Shown here in pieces: positions 51,341 through 60,283 of a stretch of 64,000 nucleotides of DNA. Source of the DNA: Bacillus alveayuensis (GTDB lineage: Bacteria; Bacillota; Bacilli; Bacillales; Aeribacillaceae); NCBI GenBank assembly GCA_030812955.1, contig JAUSTR010000008.1, forward strand, positions 25,130 to 89,129. Direction: 5' to 3'. Made by a program: the position numbers and the translations under genes. Numbering within the stretch: the first letter of the stretch is position 1; every line of letters begins with the position of its first letter. The notes under the pieces were generated by a model, which saw nothing but the letters and a program-made list of their open reading frames with translations, ran no database searches and was not told the DNA's origin.

Positions 51341-53070
51341 ATTCTTCAATTGAGAGAAAAATACTGTTTCCTTTTCTGGCGATTGTGTTAATTCCGGGAG
51401 TCATTATTGGCTTAACATCCATTTGGTCTAGCTATCAATCGGATAAACAACAAAAAATGATCCAAATTGAAAAAGAGTTAAGAGAGTTAAATGAGTATGT
51501 TCAATATTTAGATGAACAAATCAAAAGTGGAAAGCTATTGGAAAGTGAAGCAAAGAAATTAGCGAAAGAATTAATTGATCGACATTCCAACATTTACTTG
51601 CGCAATGAAAAAGGGACGTTATTATATAAAAATAAAGTTATCGACGATCAAACAAAAAAATGGGCAGGAATAGAGAAGACAAAAAAATGGGAGGAACAAT
51701 TTGGCAATGAAAAATGGGTGTTTGTTGAAAGGTTGGAAGCATTTAATTGGATCCTCTATATTCCTGTTGAATTTTCTATTTTTTCGGAGTCACTAATCAA
51801 TATACAAAAATATACATTATTGATCGTCATTATTTCTACAGTTATCGCCATGGAATTAACGATTATCTTATCTCACCATCTTTCCAAACCGATCGTCCAT
51901 TTAGTGAAATATTGCGAAAGCATTCGCCAAGGACGCATATGGCGGGAAAATGATGATATTAGTATGAAGCGTTCAGATGAAATTGGGGTTTTAAGTAGGG
52001 AATTGAAAGAAATGGTCAATACTTTACAAAAAAGAAATCAGCAGCTGCAAAAGTTGCAACAGATAAACAACACCATTTTAAATAGTACTCATGTTGGAAT
52101 GGTATTAGCACCGAATGCATCTGCAACATGGCAATTAAATGAAATGGCAAAAAGAACTTTCAACCATTTTTACATTTTAAAAGAGAAAGTCTATCAATTT
52201 ATTTTAAAAAATCAACACCATACAGAAAGAACGGAAGAAATATGGGAATTCAAAAATGGTTCAGAAAGAGCTTATTTTGCCGCTAATTTAATACCAATTA
52301 CAAAAAAAGGGGAAATTCTTCAATATCTTATTTCATTTGAAGATATTACGAAAAGAAAAAATCTAGAAAATCAATTGCAGCAAATGGAACGATTAGCTTC
52401 GTTAGGAGAGCTGGCATCAGGGTTAGCTCATGAAATACGAAACCCTTTATCAGGTATTAAAACAACGGCAGAACTATTGATGAGAAGGCTAAAGCTTGGT
52501 CAAGATCATCGATGGCTATTTGAAAACATTTTAAAAGAAATTGACCGTGTCCAACAAATCATTACTCACCTTTTGCAATTATCGCGTCCAATTAAAACGA
52601 ACCCAAGGAAAGTAAATGTTGAACAAGTTTTTAAATCAACGATTGCTTTATTAGAAGGGTTAGCTGAACAACAAAAGGTAAAAATCGATTATGAGTGCGA
52701 AAATGTCGAATTATGGATTGATTTGGAGCATTTAAGACAAATTTTATTAAATTTACTGTTAAATAGTATTCAAGCTATGCCAGATGGAGGAAAGGTTGCG
52801 ATTAAAGCTTTCCAACAACAACATACTGCCGTGATCATCCTTCAAGATTCAGGGGTAGGAATAGATCAGGAAATCATTTCTAAAATATTCAATCCATTCT
52901 TTACAACAAGGAATGAAGGAACAGGTCTTGGGTTATCCATTGTCCATCAGCTCGTTGTACTCAATAACGGAGACATTCATGTTGAAAGTGAGGTTGGTAT
53001 TGGGAGTACATTTACGTTGCGTTTTCCGATGAAAAGAAAGGGGGAAAATGATGAAAATATTAATCATTGA
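51337..53070 (+). CDS. Sensor histidine kinase (NtrB/AtoS-like)
   Basis: A 577-residue kinase. Two membrane helices (about residues 8-30 and 157-180) flank an extracytoplasmic sensor. A HAMP region follows (near 180-235), then a coiled stretch and a PAS-like part. The phospho-acceptor is His365 in LAHEIRNPLSGI, with N box NLLLNSIQAM, G1 DSGVGID and G2 GTGLGLSIV. The start is GTG, inside the symporter stop, so translation is coupled. It should phosphorylate the NtrC-type regulator encoded next, with which it overlaps by 23 bases. Confidence 0.92.
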   Translation: MNSSIERKILFPFLAIVLIPGVIIGLTSIWSSYQSDKQQKMIQIEKELRELNEYVQYLDEQIKSGKLLESEAKKLAKELIDRHSNIYLRNEKGTLLYKNKVIDDQTKKWAGIEKTKKWEEQFGNEKWVFVERLEAFNWILYIPVEFSIFSESLINIQKYTLLIVIISTVIAMELTIILSHHLSKPIVHLVKYCESIRQGRIWRENDDISMKRSDEIGVLSRELKEMVNTLQKRNQQLQKLQQINNTILNSTHVGMVLAPNASATWQLNEMAKRTFNHFYILKEKVYQFILKNQHHTERTEEIWEFKNGSERAYFAANLIPITKKGEILQYLISFEDITKRKNLENQLQQMERLASLGELASGLAHEIRNPLSGIKTTAELLMRRLKLGQDHRWLFENILKEIDRVQQIITHLLQLSRPIKTNPRKVNVEQVFKSTIALLEGLAEQQKVKIDYECENVELWIDLEHLRQILLNLLLNSIQAMPDGGKVAIKAFQQQHTAVIILQDSGVGIDQEIISKIFNPFFTTRNEGTGLGLSIVHQLVVLNNGDIHVESEVGIGSTFTLRFPMKRKGENDENINH

Positions 53071-54418
53071 TGATGAAGCTACATTACGCTTATCTCTGCA
53101 AATGTGGCTACAAGATTTAGGATATGAAGTCAAAGCTGTTGACAATATGAAAGAGGGATGGAAGGAAATCGAACATTTTTCACCAAACATTCTTTTGCTA
53201 GATATTCGTTTGCCTGATGGAAATGGAATTGACATGTTAAAAAAAATAAAATCAGACTACTTGGATATAGGGGTTATTGTATTAACTGGATATGGCAATA
53301 CTCGATCGGCAGTGGAAGCGATGAAAAGCGGAGCATTTGATTATTTAACGAAGCCTTTTGAACTAGAAGAAATTGATATAGCCATTAAAAAATATATTGA
53401 ACAGCATAAGCTTGAATTGGAAGTTGAAAGGTTTCGTGAAAAGGAAAAACGTGCTGAAGCAGAAATGATAGTTGGGAAAAGCCCGGCTGTTGAAACTTTA
53501 AAAGAGGAGCTGTCACTTGTGGCTAAAAGCCCTAATACCACTGTTTTAATACAAGGAGAGACAGGGACTGGAAAAGAGTTGGCTGCAAAAAGTATTCACA
53601 ATATGAGCAGCCGTCAGTCCAATTCGTTTGTACCAGTGAATTGTGGTGCGATTCCATCTCATTTAGTAGAAAGTGAATTATTTGGGCATGAAAAAGGTGC
53701 TTTTACAGGAGCAAATCAGAGAAAAAAAGGATTAATAGAATTAGCAGATGGCGGAACGCTCTTTTTAGATGAGATTGGGGAGCTGTCGCTAGAAATCCAA
53801 GTGAAGCTGCTGCGGTTTTTAGAAGATAAAAAAATTAAGCGAGTAGGTGGAGTGAAAGACATTGAAGTTGATGTGAGAGTCATCGCCGCAACTAATCGTC
53901 CGCTTGAAAAAATGATACAGGAAGGGACATTTCGCTCTGACTTATATTATCGATTAAATGTTGTTCCGATCAATATACCACCGCTTCGCGACAGAGGAGA
54001 AGATATTATTATCTTAGCTGAATATTTTTTAAAGCAGTTCAGTTTACAAATGGGAAAGCAGGAGCCTTTTTTGTCTTCTCAGGCTAAAGAGCAGCTTATG
54101 AAATATAGCTGGCCCGGAAATATACGAGAATTGAAAAATATTATGGAGAGAGTCGTCATATTAAATCATGACGAAACGATTGAAGAGCATCATCTCCATT
54201 TTCTTAATAAAGGGGAAGAACAACACGAAAAGTTGATGGAACAAGATCCATTACTAGATCGAGATTTTTCACTTGAAAAATATTTAGAAAAAATTGAAAT
54301 AAGATTTATTGTGGAAGCGTTAAAACTAGAAAAATGGAATATTACAAGAGCTGCTGAAAAGCTCGGTATTAGCCGTTACGCCTTACAACGGAGAATTGAA
54401 AAATATAACATTCATTAA
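53048..54418 (+). CDS. NtrC-family sigma-54-dependent response regulator
   Basis: A 456-residue activator. The receiver has Asp52 (LLLDIRLPDG) and the KPF end. The AAA+ domain has Walker A GETGTGKE, the sigma-54-contacting GAFTGA at residues 217-222, Walker B GGTLFLDEIGEL, and the R-finger region FRSDLYYRLNVV. The C-terminus is a Fis-type HTH (NITRAAEKLGISRYALQRRIEKY). It needs sigma-54 polymerase. A textbook -24/-12 promoter lies 98 bases downstream of its stop, before the pxp operon, with a palindrome between. Confidence 0.95.
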   Translation: MMKILIIDDEATLRLSLQMWLQDLGYEVKAVDNMKEGWKEIEHFSPNILLLDIRLPDGNGIDMLKKIKSDYLDIGVIVLTGYGNTRSAVEAMKSGAFDYLTKPFELEEIDIAIKKYIEQHKLELEVERFREKEKRAEAEMIVGKSPAVETLKEELSLVAKSPNTTVLIQGETGTGKELAAKSIHNMSSRQSNSFVPVNCGAIPSHLVESELFGHEKGAFTGANQRKKGLIELADGGTLFLDEIGELSLEIQVKLLRFLEDKKIKRVGGVKDIEVDVRVIAATNRPLEKMIQEGTFRSDLYYRLNVVPINIPPLRDRGEDIIILAEYFLKQFSLQMGKQEPFLSSQAKEQLMKYSWPGNIRELKNIMERVVILNHDETIEEHHLHFLNKGEEQHEKLMEQDPLLDRDFSLEKYLEKIEIRFIVEALKLEKWNITRAAEKLGISRYALQRRIEKYNIH

Positions 54419-54427
54419 CTGTGCGAA

Positions 54428-54446
54428 ACCGCTCGAAGTGAGCGGT
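54428..54446 (+). promoter_or_regulatory. Candidate enhancer (activator-binding) palindrome
   Basis: ACCGCTC-GAAGT-GAGCGGT is a perfect 7-bp inverted repeat. It starts nine bases after the regulator stop and 90 bases before the -24 box. No T run follows, so it is not a good terminator. Position suits an upstream activating sequence for the NtrC-type protein. A weaker second half-site, TGTGCGGT, follows at about 54452. Confidence 0.5.
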
Positions 54447-54515
54447 ATTATTGTGCGGTCATTAAAGAAATATCAGAAAAATAAAAAAAGACTTATTGTT
54501 TAGTGGATTTTAAAA

Positions 54516-54532
54516 TTGGCATAATTTTTGCA
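54516..54532 (+). promoter_or_regulatory. Sigma-54 promoter of the pxp operon
   Basis: TTGGCATAATTTTTGCA holds GG and GC dinucleotides 12 bases apart (54518 and 54530), matching TGGCAC-N5-TTGC with one mismatch. It lies 60 bases before the transporter gene, directly downstream of a sigma-54 activator gene. Confidence 0.9.
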
Positions 54533-54591
54533 TAGATCATTATGATTATACGATTCAAACAAATGAAACTTTGATAAAAGGAGGAAGCTAG

Positions 54592-55815
54592 ATGGGAAAA
54601 CGGGATTTAGAGAAAATATCAAATGGAAAAGGGAATAGTCGATTAAGCATTCAATTAGGGGCTGCTTTTTTAATGGCCACATCGGCGATTGGACCTGGTT
54701 TTTTGACTCAAACGGCGGTTTTTACTGAGCAGCTTCTGGCAAGCTTTAGCTTTGTTATTATTATGTCGATCATTTTAGACATTGGGGCACAATTGAATAT
54801 TTGGCGTATAATGACGGTTGCGAATAAAAAAGGGCAAGAGATAGCGAATCTAGTATTACCAGGGTTAGGATTTTTACTTTCTTTTGCTGTTGCATTAGGA
54901 GGACTTGCTTTTAATATCGGCAACATTGGTGGGGCCGGTCTTGGATTCAATGTATTATTTGGATTAGACGCTCGAATTGGAGCAGTGATCACCGCGCTCA
55001 TTGCCATATTTGTCTTTTTATCAAAGGAAGCTGGGATGGCGATGGATAAAATTACAAGATATTTAGGTGCTTTAATGATATTATTAATGTTATATGTAGC
55101 GGTAGTCAGTAAGCCACCTGTTGGTGAAGCGGTCGTACATGCTTTTGCTCCAGAGACGATTGATATGTTTGCCATTATTACTTTAGTAGGTGGAACGGTA
55201 GGTGGATATATTACATTTGCGGGTGGACATCGATTGTTAGATGCAGGTATATATGGAAAAGAAAATTTATCATACGTGACTAAAAGCTCTTTATACGGAA
55301 TTGGTGTAGCCTCTCTTATGAGAATCTTGTTATTTTTAGCTGTATTAGGCGTCGTATCAACAGGGTTTCAATTAGATCCTGCTAATCCTCCAGCATCTGT
55401 ATTCCAGCAAGCGGCAGGAACATTTGGATATAAAATATTTGGAATTGTATTATGGTCTGCAGCCTTAACTTCTGTAATAGGAGCAGCTTATACTTCTGTT
55501 ACATTTTTACAAACGATTTCACCGAAAATCAATCAAAATAGAAAAAAAGTAGTAATCGGATTTATCATCGTTTCAACACTTATCTTTGCATTGATTGGGA
55601 AGCCAGTAAAGCTTTTAATACTTGCAGGGGCCTTTAATGGATTAATTTTACCGCTTGCGCTTGGTACGATTCTAATTGCAGCCTATAAAAAGTCCATTGT
55701 TGGAACATATAAGCATCCAATTTGGCTTACAATCTTTGGTGCACTAGTTTGCGTCGCAACAGCTTATTTAGGATTTAAAACATTAGTGGATCAATTGCCA
55801 AAACTATTCTCGTAA
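54592..55815 (+). CDS. NRAMP-like transporter lacking the metal-binding motif
   Basis: A 407-residue membrane protein with eleven or so helices in the NRAMP-related group (Bacillus YcsG is a relative beside pxpA/ycsF). Metal-carrying NRAMPs have DPGN in helix 1; here the same place reads GPGFLTQTA (about residues 33-41), so metal transport is unlikely. As first gene of an operon for 5-oxoproline breakdown it more likely imports 5-oxoproline or a related compound. AAAGGAGG precedes the ATG. It is driven by the sigma-54 promoter. Confidence 0.85.
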   Translation: MGKRDLEKISNGKGNSRLSIQLGAAFLMATSAIGPGFLTQTAVFTEQLLASFSFVIIMSIILDIGAQLNIWRIMTVANKKGQEIANLVLPGLGFLLSFAVALGGLAFNIGNIGGAGLGFNVLFGLDARIGAVITALIAIFVFLSKEAGMAMDKITRYLGALMILLMLYVAVVSKPPVGEAVVHAFAPETIDMFAIITLVGGTVGGYITFAGGHRLLDAGIYGKENLSYVTKSSLYGIGVASLMRILLFLAVLGVVSTGFQLDPANPPASVFQQAAGTFGYKIFGIVLWSAALTSVIGAAYTSVTFLQTISPKINQNRKKVVIGFIIVSTLIFALIGKPVKLLILAGAFNGLILPLALGTILIAAYKKSIVGTYKHPIWLTIFGALVCVATAYLGFKTLVDQLPKLFS

Positions 55816-55833
55816 CATATAGGGGGAGATTTT

Positions 55834-56559
55834 TTGGAATTTACGTTTCACCCACTTGGAGATAAAGCGATTCAGCTTCAATTTTCCCATGAAATCTCAG
55901 AAGAAACGATTCAGCGTATTCGAGCGTATTCAGCATTTTTAAAGGAAGCGCCGATTCAAGGAGTTATTGAATGGATACCAGCTTATACAACGTTAACCAT
56001 CCTGTATGAACCAGAGGTTATATCGTACGAACAACTGAAAAAGAAATTAGAGCAAATAAAAGGACAAACGGCATTTGATTCTTCAAGTCCAATTGTTTAT
56101 GAAATTCCTACTTATTACGGTGGAGAATTTGGACCCGATTTATCTTACGTTGCACAATACAATAACATGACAGAAAAAGACGTTATAAAGCTTCATACGA
56201 GCGTTGATTACTTAATCTATATGATGGGATTTGCCCCGGGGTTTCCTTACTTAGGAGGTATGCCGAATCAAATTGCAACGCCAAGGCTTGAACAACCTAG
56301 AAAAAAGGTTTCGGCAGGCTCTGTCGGAATTGCAGGCGAGCAAACAGGTATTTATCCGCTAGATTCTCCTGGCGGATGGAGAATCATTGGAAAGACTCCA
56401 ATTAAACTATATGATCCAAGGTTAGAACAACCGATTTTACTCTCACCCGGACATTACTTGCGTTTTAAATCGATTACATTTGAAGAATATGCTGCGATTG
56501 AAAAAGAAGTTCAACATGGAACATATCAGATCAAGACCTATGCAAAAGAGGAGGCTTGA
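55834..56559 (+). CDS. pxpB: 5-oxoprolinase subunit B
   Basis: A 241-residue protein of the KipI/PxpB family (carboxyltransferase domain 1 fold). Family stretches are GDKAIQLQF, YMMGFAPGFPYLGGMP, TPRLEQPRKKVSAGSVGIAGEQTGIYPLDSPGGW and GRTP-like GKTPIKLYD. With PxpA and PxpC it opens 5-oxo-L-proline to glutamate using ATP. The start is TTG 55834 after AGGGGGA. In B. subtilis the homologue KipI also inhibits the sporulation kinase KinA; whether this one does is unknown. Confidence 0.93.
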   Translation: MEFTFHPLGDKAIQLQFSHEISEETIQRIRAYSAFLKEAPIQGVIEWIPAYTTLTILYEPEVISYEQLKKKLEQIKGQTAFDSSSPIVYEIPTYYGGEFGPDLSYVAQYNNMTEKDVIKLHTSVDYLIYMMGFAPGFPYLGGMPNQIATPRLEQPRKKVSAGSVGIAGEQTGIYPLDSPGGWRIIGKTPIKLYDPRLEQPILLSPGHYLRFKSITFEEYAAIEKEVQHGTYQIKTYAKEEA

Positions 56560-56565
56560 GCATCG

Positions 56566-57330
56566 ATGAGAACAGTTGACTTAAATTGCGATTTAGGTGA
56601 AAGCTTTGGACACTTTCAAGTAGGTCATGATGAAGAAATTTTAAAATATATTACATCTGCTAATATCGCCTGTGGCTATCATGCAGGTGACCATAATGTG
56701 ATGATGAAAACGGTAAATCTTGCGAAAGACCTTAATATTCAAATTGGGGCACATCCTGGTCTTCCAGATTTAGGAGGCTTTGGACGGCGAGAAATGAATA
56801 TTTCTCCTGATGAAGTTTATAACCTTGTCGTTTACCAAATTGGAGCCATGCAGGCTGTTGCGAAAGTGAATCAAGTCGAACTTGGTCATGTAAAACCACA
56901 TGGAGCCTTATATAATATGGCTGAAAAAAATAAAGAATTGGCAAAAGCTATTGCGAAAGCTGTGAAAGATGTTGATCAAAACCTTGTTTTATTTGGTCTT
57001 TCAGGTGGATTTCTTTGTGAAGCTGGAAGCGAGGAAGGATTAAAAACAGCTCATGAAGTATTTGCTGACCGAACGTATCAGCCTGATGGAAAATTAACAC
57101 CGCGATCAAAGGAAAATGCACTTATTCATGATCCAGAGGAAGCCGTTCATCAAGTGCTGCAAATGGTAAAAGAACAAAGAGTAACGGCCGTTAATGGAGA
57201 GATCATTCCTATTCAAGCTGATACGATCTGTGTACATGGCGATGGTCCAAATGCACTTACATTTGTTCAGCATTTGTGCAAAACATTAAAAAATGAGGGG
57301 ATTATCATACAAAGTGTAAGGATGAAGTAG
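56566..57330 (+). CDS. pxpA: 5-oxoprolinase subunit A (LamB/YcsF family)
   Basis: A 254-residue LamB/YcsF protein. VDLNCDLGESFG at the start, SANIACGYHAGDHNVM, GAHPGLPDLGGFGRR, VKPHGALYN and EVFADRTYQPDGKLTPRS are the family hallmarks, holding the metal-type Asp and His residues. It is the hydrolase-like subunit of the PxpABC complex. It begins 6 bases after pxpB. Confidence 0.95.
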   Translation: MRTVDLNCDLGESFGHFQVGHDEEILKYITSANIACGYHAGDHNVMMKTVNLAKDLNIQIGAHPGLPDLGGFGRREMNISPDEVYNLVVYQIGAMQAVAKVNQVELGHVKPHGALYNMAEKNKELAKAIAKAVKDVDQNLVLFGLSGGFLCEAGSEEGLKTAHEVFADRTYQPDGKLTPRSKENALIHDPEEAVHQVLQMVKEQRVTAVNGEIIPIQADTICVHGDGPNALTFVQHLCKTLKNEGIIIQSVRMK

Positions 57331-57331
57331 C

Positions 57332-58282
57332 ATGAATCAACCATTATTTGAAGTAATAAAGCCAGGATTACTGACAACTATTCAAGATTTAGGAAGATAT
57401 GGATATCAGCAATATGGAATTGTTGCAGCAGGAGCTATGGATTCTTATGCAATGCGGATGGCGAATGTATTAGTCGGAAACGATTTAAATGAAGGAGTAT
57501 TAGAAGCAACAATGCTAGGTCCTTCCTTGCTGTGCCTTCATGATGCAGTCATAGCTATATGTGGCGGGGATCTTTCTCCTATGGTGAATGGCTCCCCCGC
57601 ACCATTATGGAAAAGCTTTTTAATTAAAAAAGGGGAAACTTTGACTTTTCATGCACCAAAAAATGGGGCTAGAGCGTATATAAGTGTTTCAGGGGGATTT
57701 GATGCTCCACGTGTATTAGGAAGCAAATCGACATATTTAAAAGCGCAGCTAGGAGGATATAACGGAAGAGAGCTTCAAAAAGGAGATATATTATCTGGTT
57801 CTGGGGAAATGAGTAAAAAAAATATTGGAAGAAGCTTACACCCCCAATTAATCCCTATATATGAAAAGAATATAACAGTGAGAGTTGTATTAGGACCGCA
57901 TGAACATATGTTTACGGAAAAAGGGATCGAAACCTTCCTCACCACTACTTATACTGTCACTCCTCAATCAGACCGCATGGGGTACCGTCTAAGTGGAGCC
58001 AAAATAGAACATGTCAGAACAGCTGATATTATATCTGATGCCGTCCCATTAGGTGGGATTCAAGTTCCGTCAAGCGGGGAACCGATCATTTTAATGGCAG
58101 ACAGACAAACGACAGGCGGCTATACGCGAATTGGAACCATTATATCTGTTGATTTGCCGAAGGTTGCACAATTGTTGCCTAAAAGCACAATCCGTTTTCA
58201 AAAAGTTTCCGTAGCGGAAGCACAGCAATACGCTCTCCAAGAGGCAAAGCTATTCAAAATATTCACTTTAGCTAACATTTAA
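57332..58282 (+). CDS. pxpC: 5-oxoprolinase subunit C
   Basis: A 316-residue protein of the KipA/PxpC (carboxyltransferase domain 2) family. It has PGLLTTIQDLGRYGYQQYGI, GAMDSYAMRMAN, YISVSGGFDAPRVLGSKSTY, PQSDRMGYRL and GGIQVPSSGEPIILMADRQTTGGY. It completes the PxpABC set. The gene starts one base after the pxpA stop, and a long stem follows the operon. Confidence 0.95.
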   Translation: MNQPLFEVIKPGLLTTIQDLGRYGYQQYGIVAAGAMDSYAMRMANVLVGNDLNEGVLEATMLGPSLLCLHDAVIAICGGDLSPMVNGSPAPLWKSFLIKKGETLTFHAPKNGARAYISVSGGFDAPRVLGSKSTYLKAQLGGYNGRELQKGDILSGSGEMSKKNIGRSLHPQLIPIYEKNITVRVVLGPHEHMFTEKGIETFLTTTYTVTPQSDRMGYRLSGAKIEHVRTADIISDAVPLGGIQVPSSGEPIILMADRQTTGGYTRIGTIISVDLPKVAQLLPKSTIRFQKVSVAEAQQYALQEAKLFKIFTLANI

Positions 58283-58304
58283 AAATTTAACATAGAAGGC
58301 CATC

Positions 58305-58400
58305 AAAAGTGAGCTAGGATCGCATTTGTTTTGAGTTTATCGACAATTTCGTTGGTAATGGAAGATACTTTTTGACCTTTTTTCCTAGCTCACTTTTTAC
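58305..58400 (+). terminator. Long-loop inverted repeat after pxpC
   Basis: AAAAGTGAGCTAGGA (58305-58319) pairs perfectly with TCCTAGCTCACTTTT (58383-58397) over 15 bp with a 63-base loop. T residues flank the right arm. It may terminate the pxp operon, though the loop is unusually long. Confidence 0.55.
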
Positions 58401-58420
58401 TTTTGAAGCACCGAATGTGA

Positions 58421-59497
58421 TTAGTTTTTATTGTTATAAATATGATCTTTTGATTTTTGAGGTAATTCATGATGACAAATCGATTCCAATTCTTCGATCA
58501 TATCGTGAATAGATAAAATCTCAAACAAGATAATCGATTTTGGAGAGAAATGATGATGATATTTTTTCGGTTTATGATAGGTTAGATCTTCTTTAATATT
58601 CCAAAACTGTTGATCTAATTGTTCGATAAGCTGGTAATGCTCAAATGGAATATATCGACAATAATTTCGCAAGATGGAAATGATCGATTTGAATGCAGCA
58701 CACAGCTTTTCTTTTTCATCTGTTGTCCATTCGGTTGGAGCGGTTTTGACATAAATTAAATTCCCGAGATGATAGGTTATTTGCTGTAGAATCGTTAGTT
58801 TCTTTTGATCGCGATGAAATTGGCGCATTTCCTTTTTCGTATGACGATGATATTTCCAGTCTTGTTGCTGATATTGGATAAAGGTTAACGCTTTATTTAA
58901 ATCCTTTGTTAGTTTATCAAAGTTTCGTACAGTTGCCCGATATCCCTTCGAATCTCCTATTAATTCTTTTGCTCGTTGTTCTAGTAAATCAGCCGCTTCA
59001 TGAAAAAGAGAATTCATCTGTTTTGTGATGAAATGTGTGTAGTTTGGCGGCAAAATAAAAAAGTTCACAAATGTGGAGACGGTAATACCAACAGATGTTG
59101 TCGCGAGTCTTGTTAAAAAAGCTTCGAGATAATGAGTTTCCGTAATAGGAATCATTGCAACAGCTGTGATCGTTGCCACTAGAGTGCCAGCTTCTAAACG
59201 TAATTTTTGACATGATACGATCGTCAACATCGCTGAAAGGGCATATGAAACAGGAGAATGGTCAAAAAAAGAAGTAAGGGTCATAGAATAGGCTGATCCA
59301 ATGCTGGAGGCAAAAAACCTTACGATCCCTTTTCGAAGGGAATCATGGGCTGTTGGCTCAATGGTGACAATTGCTGCAATGACAGCAAAAATTGTTGGGA
59401 TATCGAATAAATTGCACATTATGACAGTTAAGAAGACAGCAATTCCAGTTTTAATCACTCTTCCCCCGAAAAGTTTCGATTGTATGTTTCCAAGCAT
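58421..59497 (-). CDS. FUSC/aromatic-acid-exporter family membrane protein
   Basis: A 358-residue protein of the ArAE/DUF939 type. The first 165 residues hold about six hydrophobic segments, opening [21 protein letters not shown] with [13 protein letters not shown], a typical FUSC start. The remaining half is a charged, helical cytoplasmic domain. The frame is open upstream, but ATG 59497 behind GAGGGGA is the start. Relatives export aromatic acids or other organic anions; direct evidence is lacking here. Note the BenE-type importer at 16287. Confidence 0.8.
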   Translation of the reverse strand: MLGNIQSKLFGGRVIKTGIAVFLTVIMCNLFDIPTIFAVIAAIVTIEPTAHDSLRKGIVRFFASSIGSAYSMTLTSFFDHSPVSYALSAMLTIVSCQKLRLEAGTLVATITAVAMIPITETHYLEAFLTRLATTSVGITVSTFVNFFILPPNYTHFITKQMNSLFHEAADLLEQRAKELIGDSKGYRATVRNFDKLTKDLNKALTFIQYQQQDWKYHRHTKKEMRQFHRDQKKLTILQQITYHLGNLIYVKTAPTEWTTDEKEKLCAAFKSIISILRNYCRYIPFEHYQLIEQLDQQFWNIKEDLTYHKPKKYHHHFSPKSIILFEILSIHDMIEELESICHHELPQKSKDHIYNNKN

Positions 59498-59785
59498 TTC
59501 AAATCCCCTCGTCATCCTGTAAATGCTATTTAATATTATAGTATCAATTTTATTCAAAACACAATTTTTCATTGCCTTCGGAGGATATCCATTTTAAATG
59601 AAGCTACTTTCTGTTTTATCATTAAATCCGACTATACCGATATTCTTTTGTTTTAAAAGGAATGATATGACGTTATTTACAAAGGGAAGAAAATGCATTA
59701 GAGTATGATTTAAATATTATACAATGTATACTATTTTATGTTAGACATCTGCTATTTCTGTATTATGTAGTTGAGGTGAAGGCTG

Positions 59786-60283
59786 ATGGGTGTAAACGAT
59801 CATAAAAGCAAAGCAAATTTGCCGATTCGTTGTAAAGTAGTGACCGTTTCAGATACTCGAACAACAGAAACTGATAAAAGTGGTGCACTAATTATCAATC
59901 TGTTAAAACAACAAGATATGAACGTCGTCGACTATGAAATTGTCAAAGATGAACGTGACGCCATTCAAAAAGCGATTCGTTCAACACAAGAAGTAGATGC
60001 TATTTTATTGAATGGTGGAACGGGATTTACGAAGCGTGATGTGACAGTGGATGCTGTACAAGAGCTTTTGGATAAAGAGATGGTTGGTTTCGGTGAGTTG
60101 TTTCGGTTTTTAAGCTATGAAGAGATTGGAAGCGCTTCGATGCTGAGTCGAGCCATTGCGGGTTCAATGGATCAAAAGGTGATTTTTTGTATGCCAGGCT
60201 CAACAAATGCTGTTCGGCTGGCGATGGAAAAACTAATTTTACCTGAACTTCGTCATCTTGTATGGGAGCTTCATCGACAATGA
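59786..60283 (+). CDS. moaB: MoaB/MogA-type molybdopterin adenylyltransferase
   Basis: A 165-residue MoCF-domain protein. VVTVSDTRT near residue 15 and LLNGGTGFTKRDVTVDAV near residue 75 are the nucleotide-binding motifs, and MPGSTNAVRLAMEKLI the C-terminal one. It probably adenylates molybdopterin before MoeA inserts molybdate. ATG 59786 follows GAGGTGA. Its stop overlaps the mobA start. Confidence 0.92.
   Translation: MGVNDHKSKANLPIRCKVVTVSDTRTTETDKSGALIINLLKQQDMNVVDYEIVKDERDAIQKAIRSTQEVDAILLNGGTGFTKRDVTVDAVQELLDKEMVGFGELFRFLSYEEIGSASMLSRAIAGSMDQKVIFCMPGSTNAVRLAMEKLILPELRHLVWELHRQ

Noticed and set aside
54708..55175. Minus-strand 155-residue frame inside the NRAMP-like gene
   Set aside because: It is antisense to a clear membrane-protein gene and has the composition of a shadow frame.
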